This document shows, piece after piece, positions 29,520 to 39,110 of a DNA stretch of 64,000 bases. The stretch spans positions 1 to 64,000 of the forward strand of contig NZ_JAHBBH010000004.1 of NCBI RefSeq assembly GCF_019331735.1, in the 5' to 3' direction. Made by a program: the position numbers and the translations under genes. A model generated the notes under the pieces. It did no database searches. It was given only the letters and a program-made list of their open reading frames with translations, and was not told the origin of the DNA. Origin of the DNA: Bifidobacterium miconis (GTDB lineage: Bacteria; Actinomycetota; Actinomycetes; Actinomycetales; Bifidobacteriaceae). Within the stretch, counting starts at the first letter, position 1; each line of letters starts with the position of its first letter.

Positions 29520-30974
29520 TTACAGTCTCGCCAGATCGTCGACGAACCGGTCGATGGCGGCGCGCGCGGCGACCATGTCGTCGGGCTTGTTGACGATCAC
29601 GGCGAACGCGAGCGCCCCGCCGCCGAGTCGCGACACGTTGCCGGTCATCGACGTGACCTCGCCGAGGCTGCCGGTTTTCACGCGCAGCAGTCCGGCCGTG
29701 TCCGCGCTGACCGCCCGGTTGAGCGCGGTGCCGACGAGCCCGGGTATGGACAGTCCTTCGGCCGCGGCGGCCGCTCCGGAGACGGTGAGATTGCGCGCCT
29801 GCACGGCGGCCAGCGTGCGCACGGTGAGCCGCGAGCCGGGCGTGAGTCCGGAGCAGTCGGCCATGGTCAGGCCGGTCGTGTCGACGCCGAGCGTGCCGAG
29901 GGCTTTGCGCACGGCCGCCACGCCGCCTTTCGGCGAGTTCTCCTCGCCGAGCTTGAGCGCGGTGAGCCGGCCGAATTCCTCGGCGAGCGTGTTGTCGGAA
30001 TGCTGCAGCGCGAACGCGAGGATTTCGGCGAGCGTCGCGGAGCTGACGGACGCGATGGGGCTGGCGTTGTCCGGCGCGGCGCCGTCCGTCACGTCGCCGT
30101 TCACGGTGATGCCCTGTTCGGCGAGCCGCGCGGCGAATGCGTCGGCCGCGTCGGCGTCGGTGTGCTGGCTGAGCTGCGGATATGCGCTGAAGATGTCCGG
30201 GTCGGCGGGGGCGCCTCCGTCCCATTGCCGGCCGCCGTCGATGGCCATGGAGCTCACGCCCGTGTAGTACAGGTTGCCTTCGTTGTTCTCATCGATGCCG
30301 TCCGGGTAGCGGTCGGCGCCGAACAGCGTGTCGTCGAGGGCGAGCGTGACCGTGCCGATGCCGCGCGCCTTGAGCGCGGCGGCGGTGTGCGCGGCGAGGG
30401 TGGCGAGTCCGGCGCGCCCGTTGACGTGGTCGGGGTCGCTTGTCCCGGAGCCGAGCAGCATGTCGCCGTTGCCTTTAAGCACGAGGCTGGCGCTGCCATC
30501 GTCGTGCTGGACGAGATAGGTCTGCGTCTCGAACGTGGATCCCATGTCGAGCGTGGACGCGGCGGCGAGCGCGGTCAGCGTTTTCATGGTCGATGCGGGC
30601 TCGCGCGGCGTGTCCGCGTTGCGTTGCGCGACCGGATTGCCGTTCGCGTCGGTGATGATCACCGAATACGAGTCGCCCACGCCGTCCGTTGTGCCGAACG
30701 CGTCGATGAGCGCCGCGGCGGCGGACTTGTCGACCGCGCGCGTCGCGTCGAGCGTGCCGGCGACGGAGCCTGCGGCGAGCGCGTCGGGGGCGTCGGGGAT
30801 CGTCCGGCGCGTCACCTGTCGCAGGGTGAGCGGTCCGGGCATGAGGTCGGCGATGTCGAGTGCGACGTATCCCGCGCACAGGGCCACGGTGACGATCGCG
30901 GACACGATGACGGTGACCGTGCGGCGTCGCGCGGTCCTTCGGCGTTGCGGCTGTTGCGTCGTCCCGTCCTGCAC
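29520..30974 (-). CDS. dacB: D-alanyl-D-alanine carboxypeptidase/endopeptidase, PBP4 (S13) family
   Basis: 484 residues from GTG 30974, chosen because AAGGAG lies exactly six bases upstream; in-frame starts further upstream have no ribosome site. An Arg-rich N-terminus and one signal-anchor helix (VTVIVSAIVTVALCAGYVAL) precede the extracytoplasmic domain. The active-site motifs are PASTMK (SxxK), HSDN (SxN) and RVKTG (KTG), in S13 order and spacing. It trims or cleaves peptidoglycan cross-links. It follows the ABC exporter genes on the same strand, 80 bases downstream. Confidence 0.92.
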   Translation of the reverse strand: MQDGTTQQPQRRRTARRRTVTVIVSAIVTVALCAGYVALDIADLMPGPLTLRQVTRRTIPDAPDALAAGSVAGTLDATRAVDKSAAAALIDAFGTTDGVGDSYSVIITDANGNPVAQRNADTPREPASTMKTLTALAAASTLDMGSTFETQTYLVQHDDGSASLVLKGNGDMLLGSGTSDPDHVNGRAGLATLAAHTAAALKARGIGTVTLALDDTLFGADRYPDGIDENNEGNLYYTGVSSMAIDGGRQWDGGAPADPDIFSAYPQLSQHTDADAADAFAARLAEQGITVNGDVTDGAAPDNASPIASVSSATLAEILAFALQHSDNTLAEEFGRLTALKLGEENSPKGGVAAVRKALGTLGVDTTGLTMADCSGLTPGSRLTVRTLAAVQARNLTVSGAAAAAEGLSIPGLVGTALNRAVSADTAGLLRVKTGSLGEVTSMTGNVSRLGGGALAFAVIVNKPDDMVAARAAIDRFVDDLARL

Positions 30975-31054
30975 GTCGCGCTCCTTACTGTCTGCTGTCG
31001 TCTGTATCGGCGTGTGCATCGACCGTTCGGCCGGCCGCGCCACGCCGTCCAAGC

Positions 31055-32716
31055 TTATTTCTGCAGTGACGCGAACGAGTCGAGCGTCGCGACGATCGAC
31101 AGCATCCGCGCGTCCATCAGCTTACCGCCGAGCCATGTACCAACCGCGAGCACGGCCGCGCCGTTGGCGAGCGACACGGGAATCAGCAGCCAGTACAGGC
31201 CGTCGAACGCGCCGGCGACGAGCAGCGCGATCGCGACGATGCCGGTCGGCAGCATGGCGAGCAGGCTGCCGAACATGTAGACGAACGGGAAGAAGCCCTG
31301 CGCCATCGCGCGGCCCTGTGGTGCGGAGAACGGCTTGTCGAGCGAGGCGACCGGATACATGAGCGTGCACGACGTGATCTCCGCGAGTCCCAGCGCCGCG
31401 AACGCGACGCCGATGCCGAGCGCGGCGAACGTCGCGCCCGTGAGCAGTCCGGACGGGCTGGCCCAGTCGCCGGTGAAGACCGCGATCGCGACGGCGAGCA
31501 GCAGCAGGTAGGCGACGATGATGCCGGCGTACACGCGCACACGGCCGATGCGGTCGGTGAGTCCCGGCACTCCGGCGATGACCTGCATGGTGAAGCCGCG
31601 GCCTTCGTAGGCGAGGCCGTTGCTTTCGGCGATGGCCACCATCCAGCCGGACATGACGAGCGAACCCCACACCATGCCGGGCATGGCGCGCGACTGCAGG
31701 CCGAAGACGATGGCGAAGAACACGGGCATGACGAACATCATCGCCTGGCGCGGGTCGCGTCTGAGATACGTGATCAGGCGCGCGGAGACGGCGCCGGACG
31801 GCGAGTCGGGCATGGTGCCGAACGCGCCGACGCCCTTGGCCGTGACCGTTTTCTCCGCCGCGCCGACAGTGAGCCGCTCGCGCCTGAGGCACCACACGCA
31901 CCCCGCAAAACAAGCGGCCCATGCGGCGGCGAGGATCGCGACGCGCACGGCGAACGCCAGCCAGTCGCCGACGAGCGCGTCGTACGGCAGCTGGAACGCG
32001 GCGCCGAACGGCGTCCATGCCATGACGTTCGCGGCTCCCCACGCCGCGTCGAGGCTCATGCTGTCGGCCGCGCCCGAGTTGACGAGGATGTTCGGCAGCT
32101 GGCAGACGGAGACGAACAGCACGACGATGACCATGTAGGACGCGCCCTGCCCGCGCTTGGACGTGATGAGCGTGGTGGCGAGCGCGAGCAGCAGCTTGGA
32201 CACGCTCATCATGGTGACGACGGCGAGCGGCGCGGCGACAAGGGCCGCGAGCACGACGGCCGGGCCCATCGCTCGGTAGGCGAGCGACCAGAGCATGAGC
32301 GAGAGCACGCCGGTGATCGCGGGGATGCCGGACAGCCCGGACAGCAGCAGGCCCAACTGGAGTTCGCGGTCGGGAATGCCGTAGAGCGCGAACTTGCGCG
32401 GGCTCATCGTGGAGCCTTCTCCGAGCAGCATGATCTGCACGAGGCCGACCATGAGCGTGATCGACGCGCCGACGAGCACGACGGCCGCGTTGACGATGCC
32501 GTGCGGCCCGAGCACGTTGATGGGGACCATGTCGGGCCGGAACCGCACGAACGCGGCCCAGTCGCCGATGTTCCACGCGGCGGACGCGGTGGCGATGACC
32601 GTACCGACGGCGAACAGGATCGCGAACACGTAGGCGACGGTCTGCCACACGGATGTGGTGAGCGTGGCGCGGGTGAGCGCCCAGCGCATGCGCACGAGCG
32701 TGAGTGCGGCGTTCAT
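31055..32716 (-). CDS. ABC exporter membrane subunit (ABC-2-like, ~12 helices)
   Basis: 553 residues from ATG 32716, overlapping the ATPase stop by ATGA. It has about twelve hydrophobic segments arranged as two halves, as in large ABC-2-type permeases. The N-terminus begins MNAALTLVRMRWALTRATLTTSVWQ. It pairs with the ATPase encoded immediately upstream. The exported substrate is unknown; such two-gene systems move lipids, peptides or antimicrobials. Confidence 0.85.
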   Translation of the reverse strand: MNAALTLVRMRWALTRATLTTSVWQTVAYVFAILFAVGTVIATASAAWNIGDWAAFVRFRPDMVPINVLGPHGIVNAAVVLVGASITLMVGLVQIMLLGEGSTMSPRKFALYGIPDRELQLGLLLSGLSGIPAITGVLSLMLWSLAYRAMGPAVVLAALVAAPLAVVTMMSVSKLLLALATTLITSKRGQGASYMVIVVLFVSVCQLPNILVNSGAADSMSLDAAWGAANVMAWTPFGAAFQLPYDALVGDWLAFAVRVAILAAAWAACFAGCVWCLRRERLTVGAAEKTVTAKGVGAFGTMPDSPSGAVSARLITYLRRDPRQAMMFVMPVFFAIVFGLQSRAMPGMVWGSLVMSGWMVAIAESNGLAYEGRGFTMQVIAGVPGLTDRIGRVRVYAGIIVAYLLLLAVAIAVFTGDWASPSGLLTGATFAALGIGVAFAALGLAEITSCTLMYPVASLDKPFSAPQGRAMAQGFFPFVYMFGSLLAMLPTGIVAIALLVAGAFDGLYWLLIPVSLANGAAVLAVGTWLGGKLMDARMLSIVATLDSFASLQK

Positions 32717-33645
32717 GAGCGGGCTCCCGGCGCGGCCGGATCCGCGGCGGACGCGGCGGACGCGCCGCCGTCGAGCCAGGCGATGTGCGCGGCGGCGTGC
32801 CGGCCGCCGACCAGCTGGAGGAAGCGGTCCTCGAGATCCTCGCCGGCGGCGACCTCGTCGACCGTGCCGGCCGCGCACACCTGGCCGTTGTTCACCACGG
32901 CCACGTGTGTGCACATCTTCTCGACGAGCGCCATGACGTGCGAGGAGATGATGACCGTGCCACCGGTCTTCGCGTATTCGATGAGAATGTCCTTGAGGTT
33001 CGCGCTGGAGACCGGGTCGACCGACTCGAACGGCTCGTCGAGGACGAGGATGCGCGGGCTGTGGATCATCGCGGAGGCGAGGCAGATCTTTTTGGTCATG
33101 CCGGCCGAATAGTCGGAGACCATCGTGTTCGCCGCCTGCGTCAGGTCGAACGCGGCGAGCAGGTCGTTCGCGCGCGCGACCGACTCGGCGCGGGGCATGC
33201 CGCGCAGCATGCCCGAATAGACGAGCAGCTGCAGGCCGGTGAGCCGGTCGAAGATCTGGCCGGGCTGCGGCATCACGCCGATCGCGCGCTTGGCCGCGTT
33301 CACGTCGCTCCACACGTCGCGGCCGAGGATCATCGCCAGACCGCCGTCCGGCACGAGCAGGCCGGTGACCATGTTGAGCGTGGTGGTCTTGCCCGCGCCG
33401 TTCGGGCCGACCAGTCCGTAGAACGAGCCGACCGGAATGTCGAGCGACAGGCCGTTGACGGCGACCTTCTCGCCGAAGCGCTTGAACAGGCCACGAATGG
33501 AGACCGCCGCGGCCGGATTCGGCGGCACCGGCTGCGGCGGATACGGATACGGTTGCGACTGCGACTGGACTGGCCGGGGCGCCGTCATCATCGGCGGCTG
33601 CTGCGGCTGAAAACCAACATTTCCCTGAGTGTTGTCTATGCTCAT
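32713..33645 (-). CDS. ABC transporter ATP-binding protein (exporter type)
   Basis: 310 residues. A Pro/Gln/Tyr-rich N-terminal tail of ~48 residues (repeated QSQSQPYPYPPQPVPPNP style) precedes the ABC domain. Walker A is GPNGAGKTTT, the Q-loop lies in GVMPQPGQIFDRLT, the signature is DYSAGMTKK (divergent from LSGGQ), Walker B is ILVLDEPFESVD, and the H-loop is SSHVM. An Ala-rich C-terminal tail follows. It couples to the adjacent 553-residue permease. Confidence 0.92.
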   Translation of the reverse strand: MSIDNTQGNVGFQPQQPPMMTAPRPVQSQSQPYPYPPQPVPPNPAAAVSIRGLFKRFGEKVAVNGLSLDIPVGSFYGLVGPNGAGKTTTLNMVTGLLVPDGGLAMILGRDVWSDVNAAKRAIGVMPQPGQIFDRLTGLQLLVYSGMLRGMPRAESVARANDLLAAFDLTQAANTMVSDYSAGMTKKICLASAMIHSPRILVLDEPFESVDPVSSANLKDILIEYAKTGGTVIISSHVMALVEKMCTHVAVVNNGQVCAAGTVDEVAAGEDLEDRFLQLVGGRHAAAHIAWLDGGASAASAADPAAPGARS

Positions 33646-33706
33646 ACATCCACTCTAGACCAGCGGTTCACAACACGCCGTCATCCCGTGGACGGGTGTG
33701 TACCCG

Positions 33707-34630
33707 CTACTCGTGCTTTTCGTCGTACTCTTCGTCGGTGGGGGTTTCGTCGTAGAGTTCGTGGCCCTGCTTCTCGGCGATCTTCATCTGCTCGTTGATC
33801 CACGCGGCCTCGGCCGGGTTGATGTCGGCGGTGTTGAGCACCTTCTGCCAGACGGGATAGAACAGGTGCATCGCCGGATACATGGCGGTGAACAGGATTT
33901 CCGGCTTGTGCTTGCGCCAATGCTGCGGATGCGCATCGAACGTGTTCTTGAACCGCCTCATGTAGTTGAGGAACGAGCCGAGCGACGTGTCCATGCGGCG
34001 CGCGCTCATGCCGGCGATCATGCGCGGCGAGTACACGGTCTTGAGCCCCTTGCCGATCAGGTGCAGCGACAGGTCGATGTCCTCGTGCATCACGTCGGAC
34101 TTGTCGCGGCACACTTCGCCCGCGATCTGCCGCCACGCGCTCGCCCGCACGGCCATGTTCGAGCCGAACAGCAGCGGCTGGCCGCCGTCGGCGCGGTAGA
34201 TGCGCTTGCGGATCGAATTGTCGCCCTTGAGCCCGAAGTGGCGCGACGGCATGTCGTAGTACATCACCGGTCCGGTCGCGCCCATCGCCTCCGGATCCTC
34301 GGTGAAGATGCCGGCGACGACCTCCACCCAGTCGGGCTTGATCATGCAGTCCGCGTCGAAGCGGCCGAGCACGTCGCCCGTGGCTGCGTTCAGGCCGAAG
34401 TTGCGCGTCGGGATCAGGCCCTGCTCCTCGTTCTGGTGCAGCAGCTTGATCGGCGCCTCCGGGTGCTCGGCCATGAAGCGCTCCACGATCGCGCACGTAT
34501 TGTCGGTCGAACGGTTGTCGACGACGATGATCTCGTACGGCATCACGGTCTGCCTGACGGTGTTGAGCAGGCAGTCGGCGATGCGTTCGGCTTCGTTCCA
34601 AGCGGGAATGACGATCGAAACATTCAGCAT
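33707..34630 (-). CDS. Glycosyltransferase family 2
   Basis: 307 residues beginning MLNVSIVIPAWNEAERIADCLLN, the typical GT-A start. The nucleotide-sugar motif is EIIVVDNRSTDNT, the metal-binding DxD is GRFDADCMI, and an acceptor-side acidic motif is DVMHEDIDLSLHL. No membrane helices are strong, so it is likely membrane-associated or cytosolic. A C-terminal acidic tail (ETPTDEEYDEKHE) closes it. Acceptor and donor sugars are unknown. It is divergent from the AI-2E permease gene. Confidence 0.88.
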   Translation of the reverse strand: MLNVSIVIPAWNEAERIADCLLNTVRQTVMPYEIIVVDNRSTDNTCAIVERFMAEHPEAPIKLLHQNEEQGLIPTRNFGLNAATGDVLGRFDADCMIKPDWVEVVAGIFTEDPEAMGATGPVMYYDMPSRHFGLKGDNSIRKRIYRADGGQPLLFGSNMAVRASAWRQIAGEVCRDKSDVMHEDIDLSLHLIGKGLKTVYSPRMIAGMSARRMDTSLGSFLNYMRRFKNTFDAHPQHWRKHKPEILFTAMYPAMHLFYPVWQKVLNTADINPAEAAWINEQMKIAEKQGHELYDETPTDEEYDEKHE

Positions 34631-34717
34631 ATCTTCAGCATACAAGCGCGGCGCGAACTGACGCATCGTTCGCGGGGACCATGTCGAAATGACCCGCCGA
34701 CGTTAGAATGGGGAGCC

Positions 34718-36253
34718 ATGACCAAGCAGGATGAGCAAAGAATCGATTTCGCCTCCGTGTTCCCGGCCAAGGGCGATCCGCGCAAGCCGCCGGACTGGTG
34801 GGGCCGTGGCCTGCTGTATGCGGCGATCGCCGTGTTCCTGTCGATTTTCGTGTGGCAGTCGTGGGGCAAGATCGACTACATCGTGCTCGATCTGGTGATT
34901 TCCGTGTTCCTCGCGCTCGCGATGGAGCCAATGGTGCTCATCATGGTGCGGCACGGCTGGAAGCGCGGGATTGCGTCCGCGATCACGCTGATCGGACTGA
35001 CGGTGATCGTCGTCGCCCTGTTCTCGCTGTTCGGCTCGATGTTCGTGCAGCAGGTGATCTCGATGGTGCGCGGACTGCCGGCGCTCTACGATCAGATCAA
35101 GGACGCGGTCGAACAGTATTCGACCTTCCGCATGCCCGAGATCGACAGTCTCGGTACGGAGATCTTCAAGAACCTGCAGACCTCGTGGGTGACGAACTTC
35201 GCCGGTCAGGCGCTCAACACCACGGTCGGCCTGTTCAGCGCGCTGCTCAACATCATGACCGTGTTCATGGTCACGTACTACATGTCGGCGGCGGGCCCGA
35301 AGATGCGCCGCAGCATGTGCCAGTGGCTCGGCGACAGCCAGCAGCGCCGCTTCCTGCTCGCGTGGACGATCGTGCAGGACCAGATCTCCGGCTTCCTGTT
35401 CTCGCGTTCGATCCTCGCGCTCATCAACGCGACGTGCACGGCAATCTTCCTCGAGATCATCCACGTACCGTACTGGCTGCCGCTGGCGCTGTTCTGCGGC
35501 GTCGTCTCGCAGTTCATTCCGACCGTCGGCACGTACATCGGCGGCGCACTGCCGGTCGTGTTCGCGTGGGGGTCGAACGGCATCTGGTATGCGGTGGGCG
35601 TGCTCGTGTTCATCACCGTCTACCAGCAGTTCGAGAACCTGATCCTCTCGCCGAAGATCTCCGAACGCACGATGGACCTGAACCCGGCGATCGCGTTCCT
35701 CGCGGTGCTCGTGTTCGGCTCGGTGTTCGGCGCGCTCGGCGCGTTCCTCGCGCTGCCCATCACGGCCAGCCTGCAGGCGATCTTCAAGGTGTACACGAAG
35801 CGCTACGAGCTGGTCGACTCCCCGTTGCTGTACGACCCGGACACGGTGAAGAAGTCGAAGGTCGTCGAGGGCGCGGAGGCGTTCGGCGAGCATGTGATCA
35901 AGCCGGTGAGCAGCCACATGCCGCGCGCGGCCAAGGGATCGAGCGCGCGCGTGCCGATGAACGAGGAGCTGCAGCATCTGGCGGAGCAGGTGTATCACCT
36001 GCCGACCGCGCAACAGCTCGACGAGTCGGAGACGATGGCGATCCCGAAGGGCGTGCTCGGCAAGTGGGACGAGGAACGGCACGGCGTGGCCGGACTGGCC
36101 GGCACCGAAGACGACGGCGACACTGCGGCCGGCTCCGATGCCGACGCGGCAACCACGGCGCCCGAACGGCCGGCGTCCGTCACGCCGGCATCGGGACAGT
36201 CCGCGACGCCGCGCAAGCCCGCATCCGACAATCCCAGAAGCAGGTGGCGCTGA
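34718..36253 (+). CDS. AI-2E (PerM/DUF20) family membrane permease
   Basis: 511 residues. Eight or so membrane segments lie between residues ~25 and 380, with the family's central amphipathic region (SMVRGLPALYDQIKDAVEQ) and the conserved SQFIPTVGTYIGGALP and ALGAFLALPITA segments near the end. A long hydrophilic C-terminal tail of ~130 residues follows. Family members carry out ion or small-molecule export; the substrate cannot be assigned. GGGGAG sits only two bases from the ATG. It shares a TGATG junction with the glycosyltransferase downstream. Confidence 0.88.
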   Translation: MTKQDEQRIDFASVFPAKGDPRKPPDWWGRGLLYAAIAVFLSIFVWQSWGKIDYIVLDLVISVFLALAMEPMVLIMVRHGWKRGIASAITLIGLTVIVVALFSLFGSMFVQQVISMVRGLPALYDQIKDAVEQYSTFRMPEIDSLGTEIFKNLQTSWVTNFAGQALNTTVGLFSALLNIMTVFMVTYYMSAAGPKMRRSMCQWLGDSQQRRFLLAWTIVQDQISGFLFSRSILALINATCTAIFLEIIHVPYWLPLALFCGVVSQFIPTVGTYIGGALPVVFAWGSNGIWYAVGVLVFITVYQQFENLILSPKISERTMDLNPAIAFLAVLVFGSVFGALGAFLALPITASLQAIFKVYTKRYELVDSPLLYDPDTVKKSKVVEGAEAFGEHVIKPVSSHMPRAAKGSSARVPMNEELQHLAEQVYHLPTAQQLDESETMAIPKGVLGKWDEERHGVAGLAGTEDDGDTAAGSDADAATTAPERPASVTPASGQSATPRKPASDNPRSRWR

Positions 36254-37479
36254 TGGCACTCCTGTCCATACTCGACATCCTCATGTACATCGTCGGCACC
36301 GTCGGCATCGTGTATCAGGCGATCTGCGTCGTCATTTCGCTCGTCGCCAAGCCGATCACGTTCCCCGACGCGCCGATGGACCGCCGTTACGCCGTGCTCA
36401 TCTCCGCGCGCAACGAGGAGGGCGTCGTCGGCAATCTCATCGACGATATCCAGTCGCAGACGTATCCGAGCAGGCTCGTCGACATCTGGCTCGTCGCCGA
36501 CAACTGCGACGACCACACCGCCGATCTGGCCCGGTCCAAGGGATGCCATGTCATCGAACGCTTCAACAAGGAGCTCGTCGGCAAGGGCTACGCGCTCACC
36601 TACCTGCTCGACCGGATGAACGAGTCGGGCGCTTCCGACCGGTACGACGCGTTCTTCGTGTTCGACGCCGACAATCGGCTCGACAGGCACTACTTCGAGG
36701 AAATGAACAAGGCGTTCCAGTCCGGGTTCAGGATCCTGACCAGCTACCGCAATTCGGTGAACCTGTCCGACAACTGGGTGTCGAGCGGTTCGGCCCTGTG
36801 GTTCATCCGCGAGTCGCGCTTCCTGAGCGCCTCGCGCATGCGCCTCGGCACCAGCTGCCATGTGGGCGGCACCGGCTTCATGTTCTCGAAGGAGGTCATG
36901 CAGCGCAACAAGGGCTGGAAGTTCCACCTGCTCACCGAGGATCTGGAGTTCACGATGGACTCGGTGCTGCACGGCGACCGCATCGGCTATTGCGGCACGG
37001 CGATCCTGTACGACGAGCAGCCGGTCACGTTCCAGCAGAGCTGGCGTCAGCGACTGCGCTGGAGCAAGGGATTCCTGCAGGTGTTCCGCTATTACGGCCC
37101 GGCACTCATCAAACGCGCGGTGCGCGAGCGCGACTTTTCGGCGGTCGATTTCACGCTGCTGCTGTGCCCGTTCACCGTGCTGGCGATCATGCGCATGCTG
37201 CTGGGATGGCTGTTCGCCGCGTGCGGGTTCGTGACGTGGCAGTCGCAGGTGCAGTCGCTGTTGGGATGGTCGAACGGCATTGTGATGGCGGTGCTGACGA
37301 TGATGGCGCTCGCCGCGCTCACGATCATCGTGGAGCGCGACCATATCGGCGCGACCAACAAGGAGCTGTTCGCCTATGTGCTGAGCTTCCCGATCTACAT
37401 GCTCAGCTACGTGCCGATCTCCTTCCAGGCGATCTTCGCCAAGGCACAGTGGAAGCCGATCGCGCACAAAGGCGCGTGA
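36253..37479 (+). CDS. Membrane glycosyltransferase family 2, processive type (QxxRW)
   Basis: 408 residues. An N-terminal membrane helix (residues ~8-32) precedes the GT-A domain with RRYAVLISARNEEGVVGNLI, DxD in VFDADNRLD, the acceptor ED in LTEDLEF and the QRLRW motif of processive enzymes such as cellulose, hyaluronan or poly-N-acetylglucosamine synthases. Two to three C-terminal helices follow. The polysaccharide made is unknown. Its start overlaps the permease stop by one base, so the two are coupled. Confidence 0.9.
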   Translation: MALLSILDILMYIVGTVGIVYQAICVVISLVAKPITFPDAPMDRRYAVLISARNEEGVVGNLIDDIQSQTYPSRLVDIWLVADNCDDHTADLARSKGCHVIERFNKELVGKGYALTYLLDRMNESGASDRYDAFFVFDADNRLDRHYFEEMNKAFQSGFRILTSYRNSVNLSDNWVSSGSALWFIRESRFLSASRMRLGTSCHVGGTGFMFSKEVMQRNKGWKFHLLTEDLEFTMDSVLHGDRIGYCGTAILYDEQPVTFQQSWRQRLRWSKGFLQVFRYYGPALIKRAVRERDFSAVDFTLLLCPFTVLAIMRMLLGWLFAACGFVTWQSQVQSLLGWSNGIVMAVLTMMALAALTIIVERDHIGATNKELFAYVLSFPIYMLSYVPISFQAIFAKAQWKPIAHKGA

Positions 37480-37498
37480 GGCATTCTCGCCGCCCTCT

Positions 37499-37652
37499 GG
37501 TTCCCGGGATTGCTTCGTGAACATCCCGGGAACCGAGGTCTGTTCATATGAACATGCGCAAGCCCGGAATCATGGGATTCATGGTTCCGGGCTTGTTTGA
37601 TATTGTGCGGTTTCCGGTTCCCGGGATTATCGGGGGCGATCCCGGGAACCGG
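37499..37652. terminator. Three consecutive hairpins between convergent genes
   Basis: Hairpin 1 pairs GGTTCCCGGGAT (37499-37510) with its complement (37523-37534). Hairpin 2 pairs AAGCCCGGAA (37560-37569) with TTCCGGGCTT (37585-37594) and is followed by GTTTGATATTGT, a plus-strand terminator for the glycosyltransferase. Hairpin 3 has 14-bp arms at 37614-37627 and 37639-37652 that contain the same GGTTCCCGGGAT as hairpin 1. Confidence 0.65.
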
Positions 37653-37658
37653 AACCCG

Positions 37659-38810
37659 TCACATCAGCGACTTGTAGATCGCGAGGATGTCCTCTTCGGT
37701 GGCCTTGCGCGGGTTGCCCGGCGTGCACACGTCGTTGAACGCGTCGTGGGCGAGCGGCGCCAGATCGGCCTCGGTGGCGCCGACCTCGGAGATCGTGGTC
37801 GGGTTCTTGAGGTCCACGGTCAGCTGGTGCACGGCCTGCACGGCCTCCTCGCGCACCTTCTCGAGGTCGCCGGTGTAGGCGTCCTCGACGCCGAACGCGT
37901 CCGCGATGTCGCGGTACTTCTCGCCGGTGAAGTCCTTGTTGTACTCCATGACCGGTGCCAGCAGGATGCCGTTGGCGACGCCGTGAGCCACGCCGAGGCG
38001 GCCGCCCAGCGGGTGGGCCATGCCGTGCACCAGGCCGAGGCCGACATTGGAGTAGGCCATGCCGGTGATGTAGGACGCGTACGCCATCTGCTCGCCGGCC
38101 GGGATGTCGCCGTCGGCGGACTTGGCGAGGTTCTTGGCGATCATGCGGATGGTCTGCATGGACAGGCAGTCGGACAGGCTCCACGCGCCCGGCGTGATGT
38201 AGCCTTCGATCGCGTGGGTCAGCGCGTCGAGGCCGGTGGCGACCTTGAGACCGCGCGGCATGGAGTCCGTGAGGTCGGGGTCGACGAACGCGACGATCGG
38301 GATGTCGTGCGGGTCGACGGCGACGAACTTGCGCTTGTTCGCGGTATCGGTGATGACGTAGTTGATGGTCGTCTCGGAGGCGGTGCCGGCGGTGGTCGGC
38401 ACGCCGAAGATCGGCACGGACGGGTTCTTCGTGTCCGCCACGCCTTCGAGGGAGAGCACGTCGGCGAACTCCGGGTTGGCGGTGATGATGCCGATGCCCT
38501 TGCAGGTGTCCTGCGGCGAGCCGCCGCCGAGGCCGATCAGGAAGTCGGCGCCGGATTCGGCGAACTTGGCGACGCCATCCTGAATGCATTCGACCGGCGG
38601 GTTCGGCTTGACGTTGGAGAACACCTCATACGGCATGCCGGCCTCGTCGAGCACTTTGGTGACCTTCTCGGCGGTGCCGGTCTCGAGCAGCACCGGATCG
38701 GTGACGATGAACGCCTTGGTGAAGCCGTGCGACTTCGCAACGGCCGGGATCTCCTTGATCGCGCCACGGCCGAAATAGGCGGTCTGATTGAAGATCATGC
38801 GATAGACCAT
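37659..38810 (-). CDS. fucO: Lactaldehyde reductase / iron-containing alcohol dehydrogenase
   Basis: 383 residues. This is a type III alcohol dehydrogenase with the NAD-binding GLGGGSPQDTCKG motif, PTTAGTASETT, and the iron-ligand region DALTHAIEGY ... GLVHGMAHPLGG (His ligands). The MIFNQTAYFGRGAI start and overall length match FucO, which reduces L-lactaldehyde to 1,2-propanediol during fucose or rhamnose breakdown. No fucose pathway gene is adjacent, so a general aldehyde-reducing role is also possible. Its upstream region (38811-39030) shows no other gene. Confidence 0.9.
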   Translation of the reverse strand: MVYRMIFNQTAYFGRGAIKEIPAVAKSHGFTKAFIVTDPVLLETGTAEKVTKVLDEAGMPYEVFSNVKPNPPVECIQDGVAKFAESGADFLIGLGGGSPQDTCKGIGIITANPEFADVLSLEGVADTKNPSVPIFGVPTTAGTASETTINYVITDTANKRKFVAVDPHDIPIVAFVDPDLTDSMPRGLKVATGLDALTHAIEGYITPGAWSLSDCLSMQTIRMIAKNLAKSADGDIPAGEQMAYASYITGMAYSNVGLGLVHGMAHPLGGRLGVAHGVANGILLAPVMEYNKDFTGEKYRDIADAFGVEDAYTGDLEKVREEAVQAVHQLTVDLKNPTTISEVGATEADLAPLAHDAFNDVCTPGNPRKATEEDILAIYKSLM

Positions 38811-39030
38811 ACTGGTTCTCCTTCGAAACAGCGGCCGCGGAACGTCCCCGTTCGCGTGGCCTTGCGGTTGTCAACGGCTCCCATCCTAGCGCGCTTGCCG
38901 GGATTTTGCTGGGAACGCGATGCAGACACGCGGAAAATTACCGTTCGGTCACCCTCAATCCGGTCATAATCCCACATATGGGGACGACATGCCCAATGCT
39001 TTGTCGAATGTACACTGCTGCATTCCTTTT

Positions 39031-39082
39031 CTCGGCGCCCCTTGTCAGGGGAGCTGTCACGCAGTGACTGAGGGGTAGTCAG
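39031..39082. repeat. REP-like intergenic repeat (copy 3, short)
   Basis: CTCGGCGCCCCTTGTCAGGG, then GAGCTGTCACGCAGTGACTG and AGGGGTAGTCAGA. It shares the CCCCTTGTCAGG, AGCTGTCA and GACTGAGGGGTAGTCAGAA modules with 52802-53022. It lies just downstream of the TauE/SafE gene. Confidence 0.6.
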
Positions 39083-39110
39083 AATCCATCGCATTAAGCC
39101 CGACAAAGTA

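Noticed and set aside
31055-33649. 864-codon single frame covering both exporter genes
   Set aside because: Its upstream third is out of frame with the real ATPase domain; the ATPase (32713-33645) and permease (31055-32716) overlap by ATGA as two genes.
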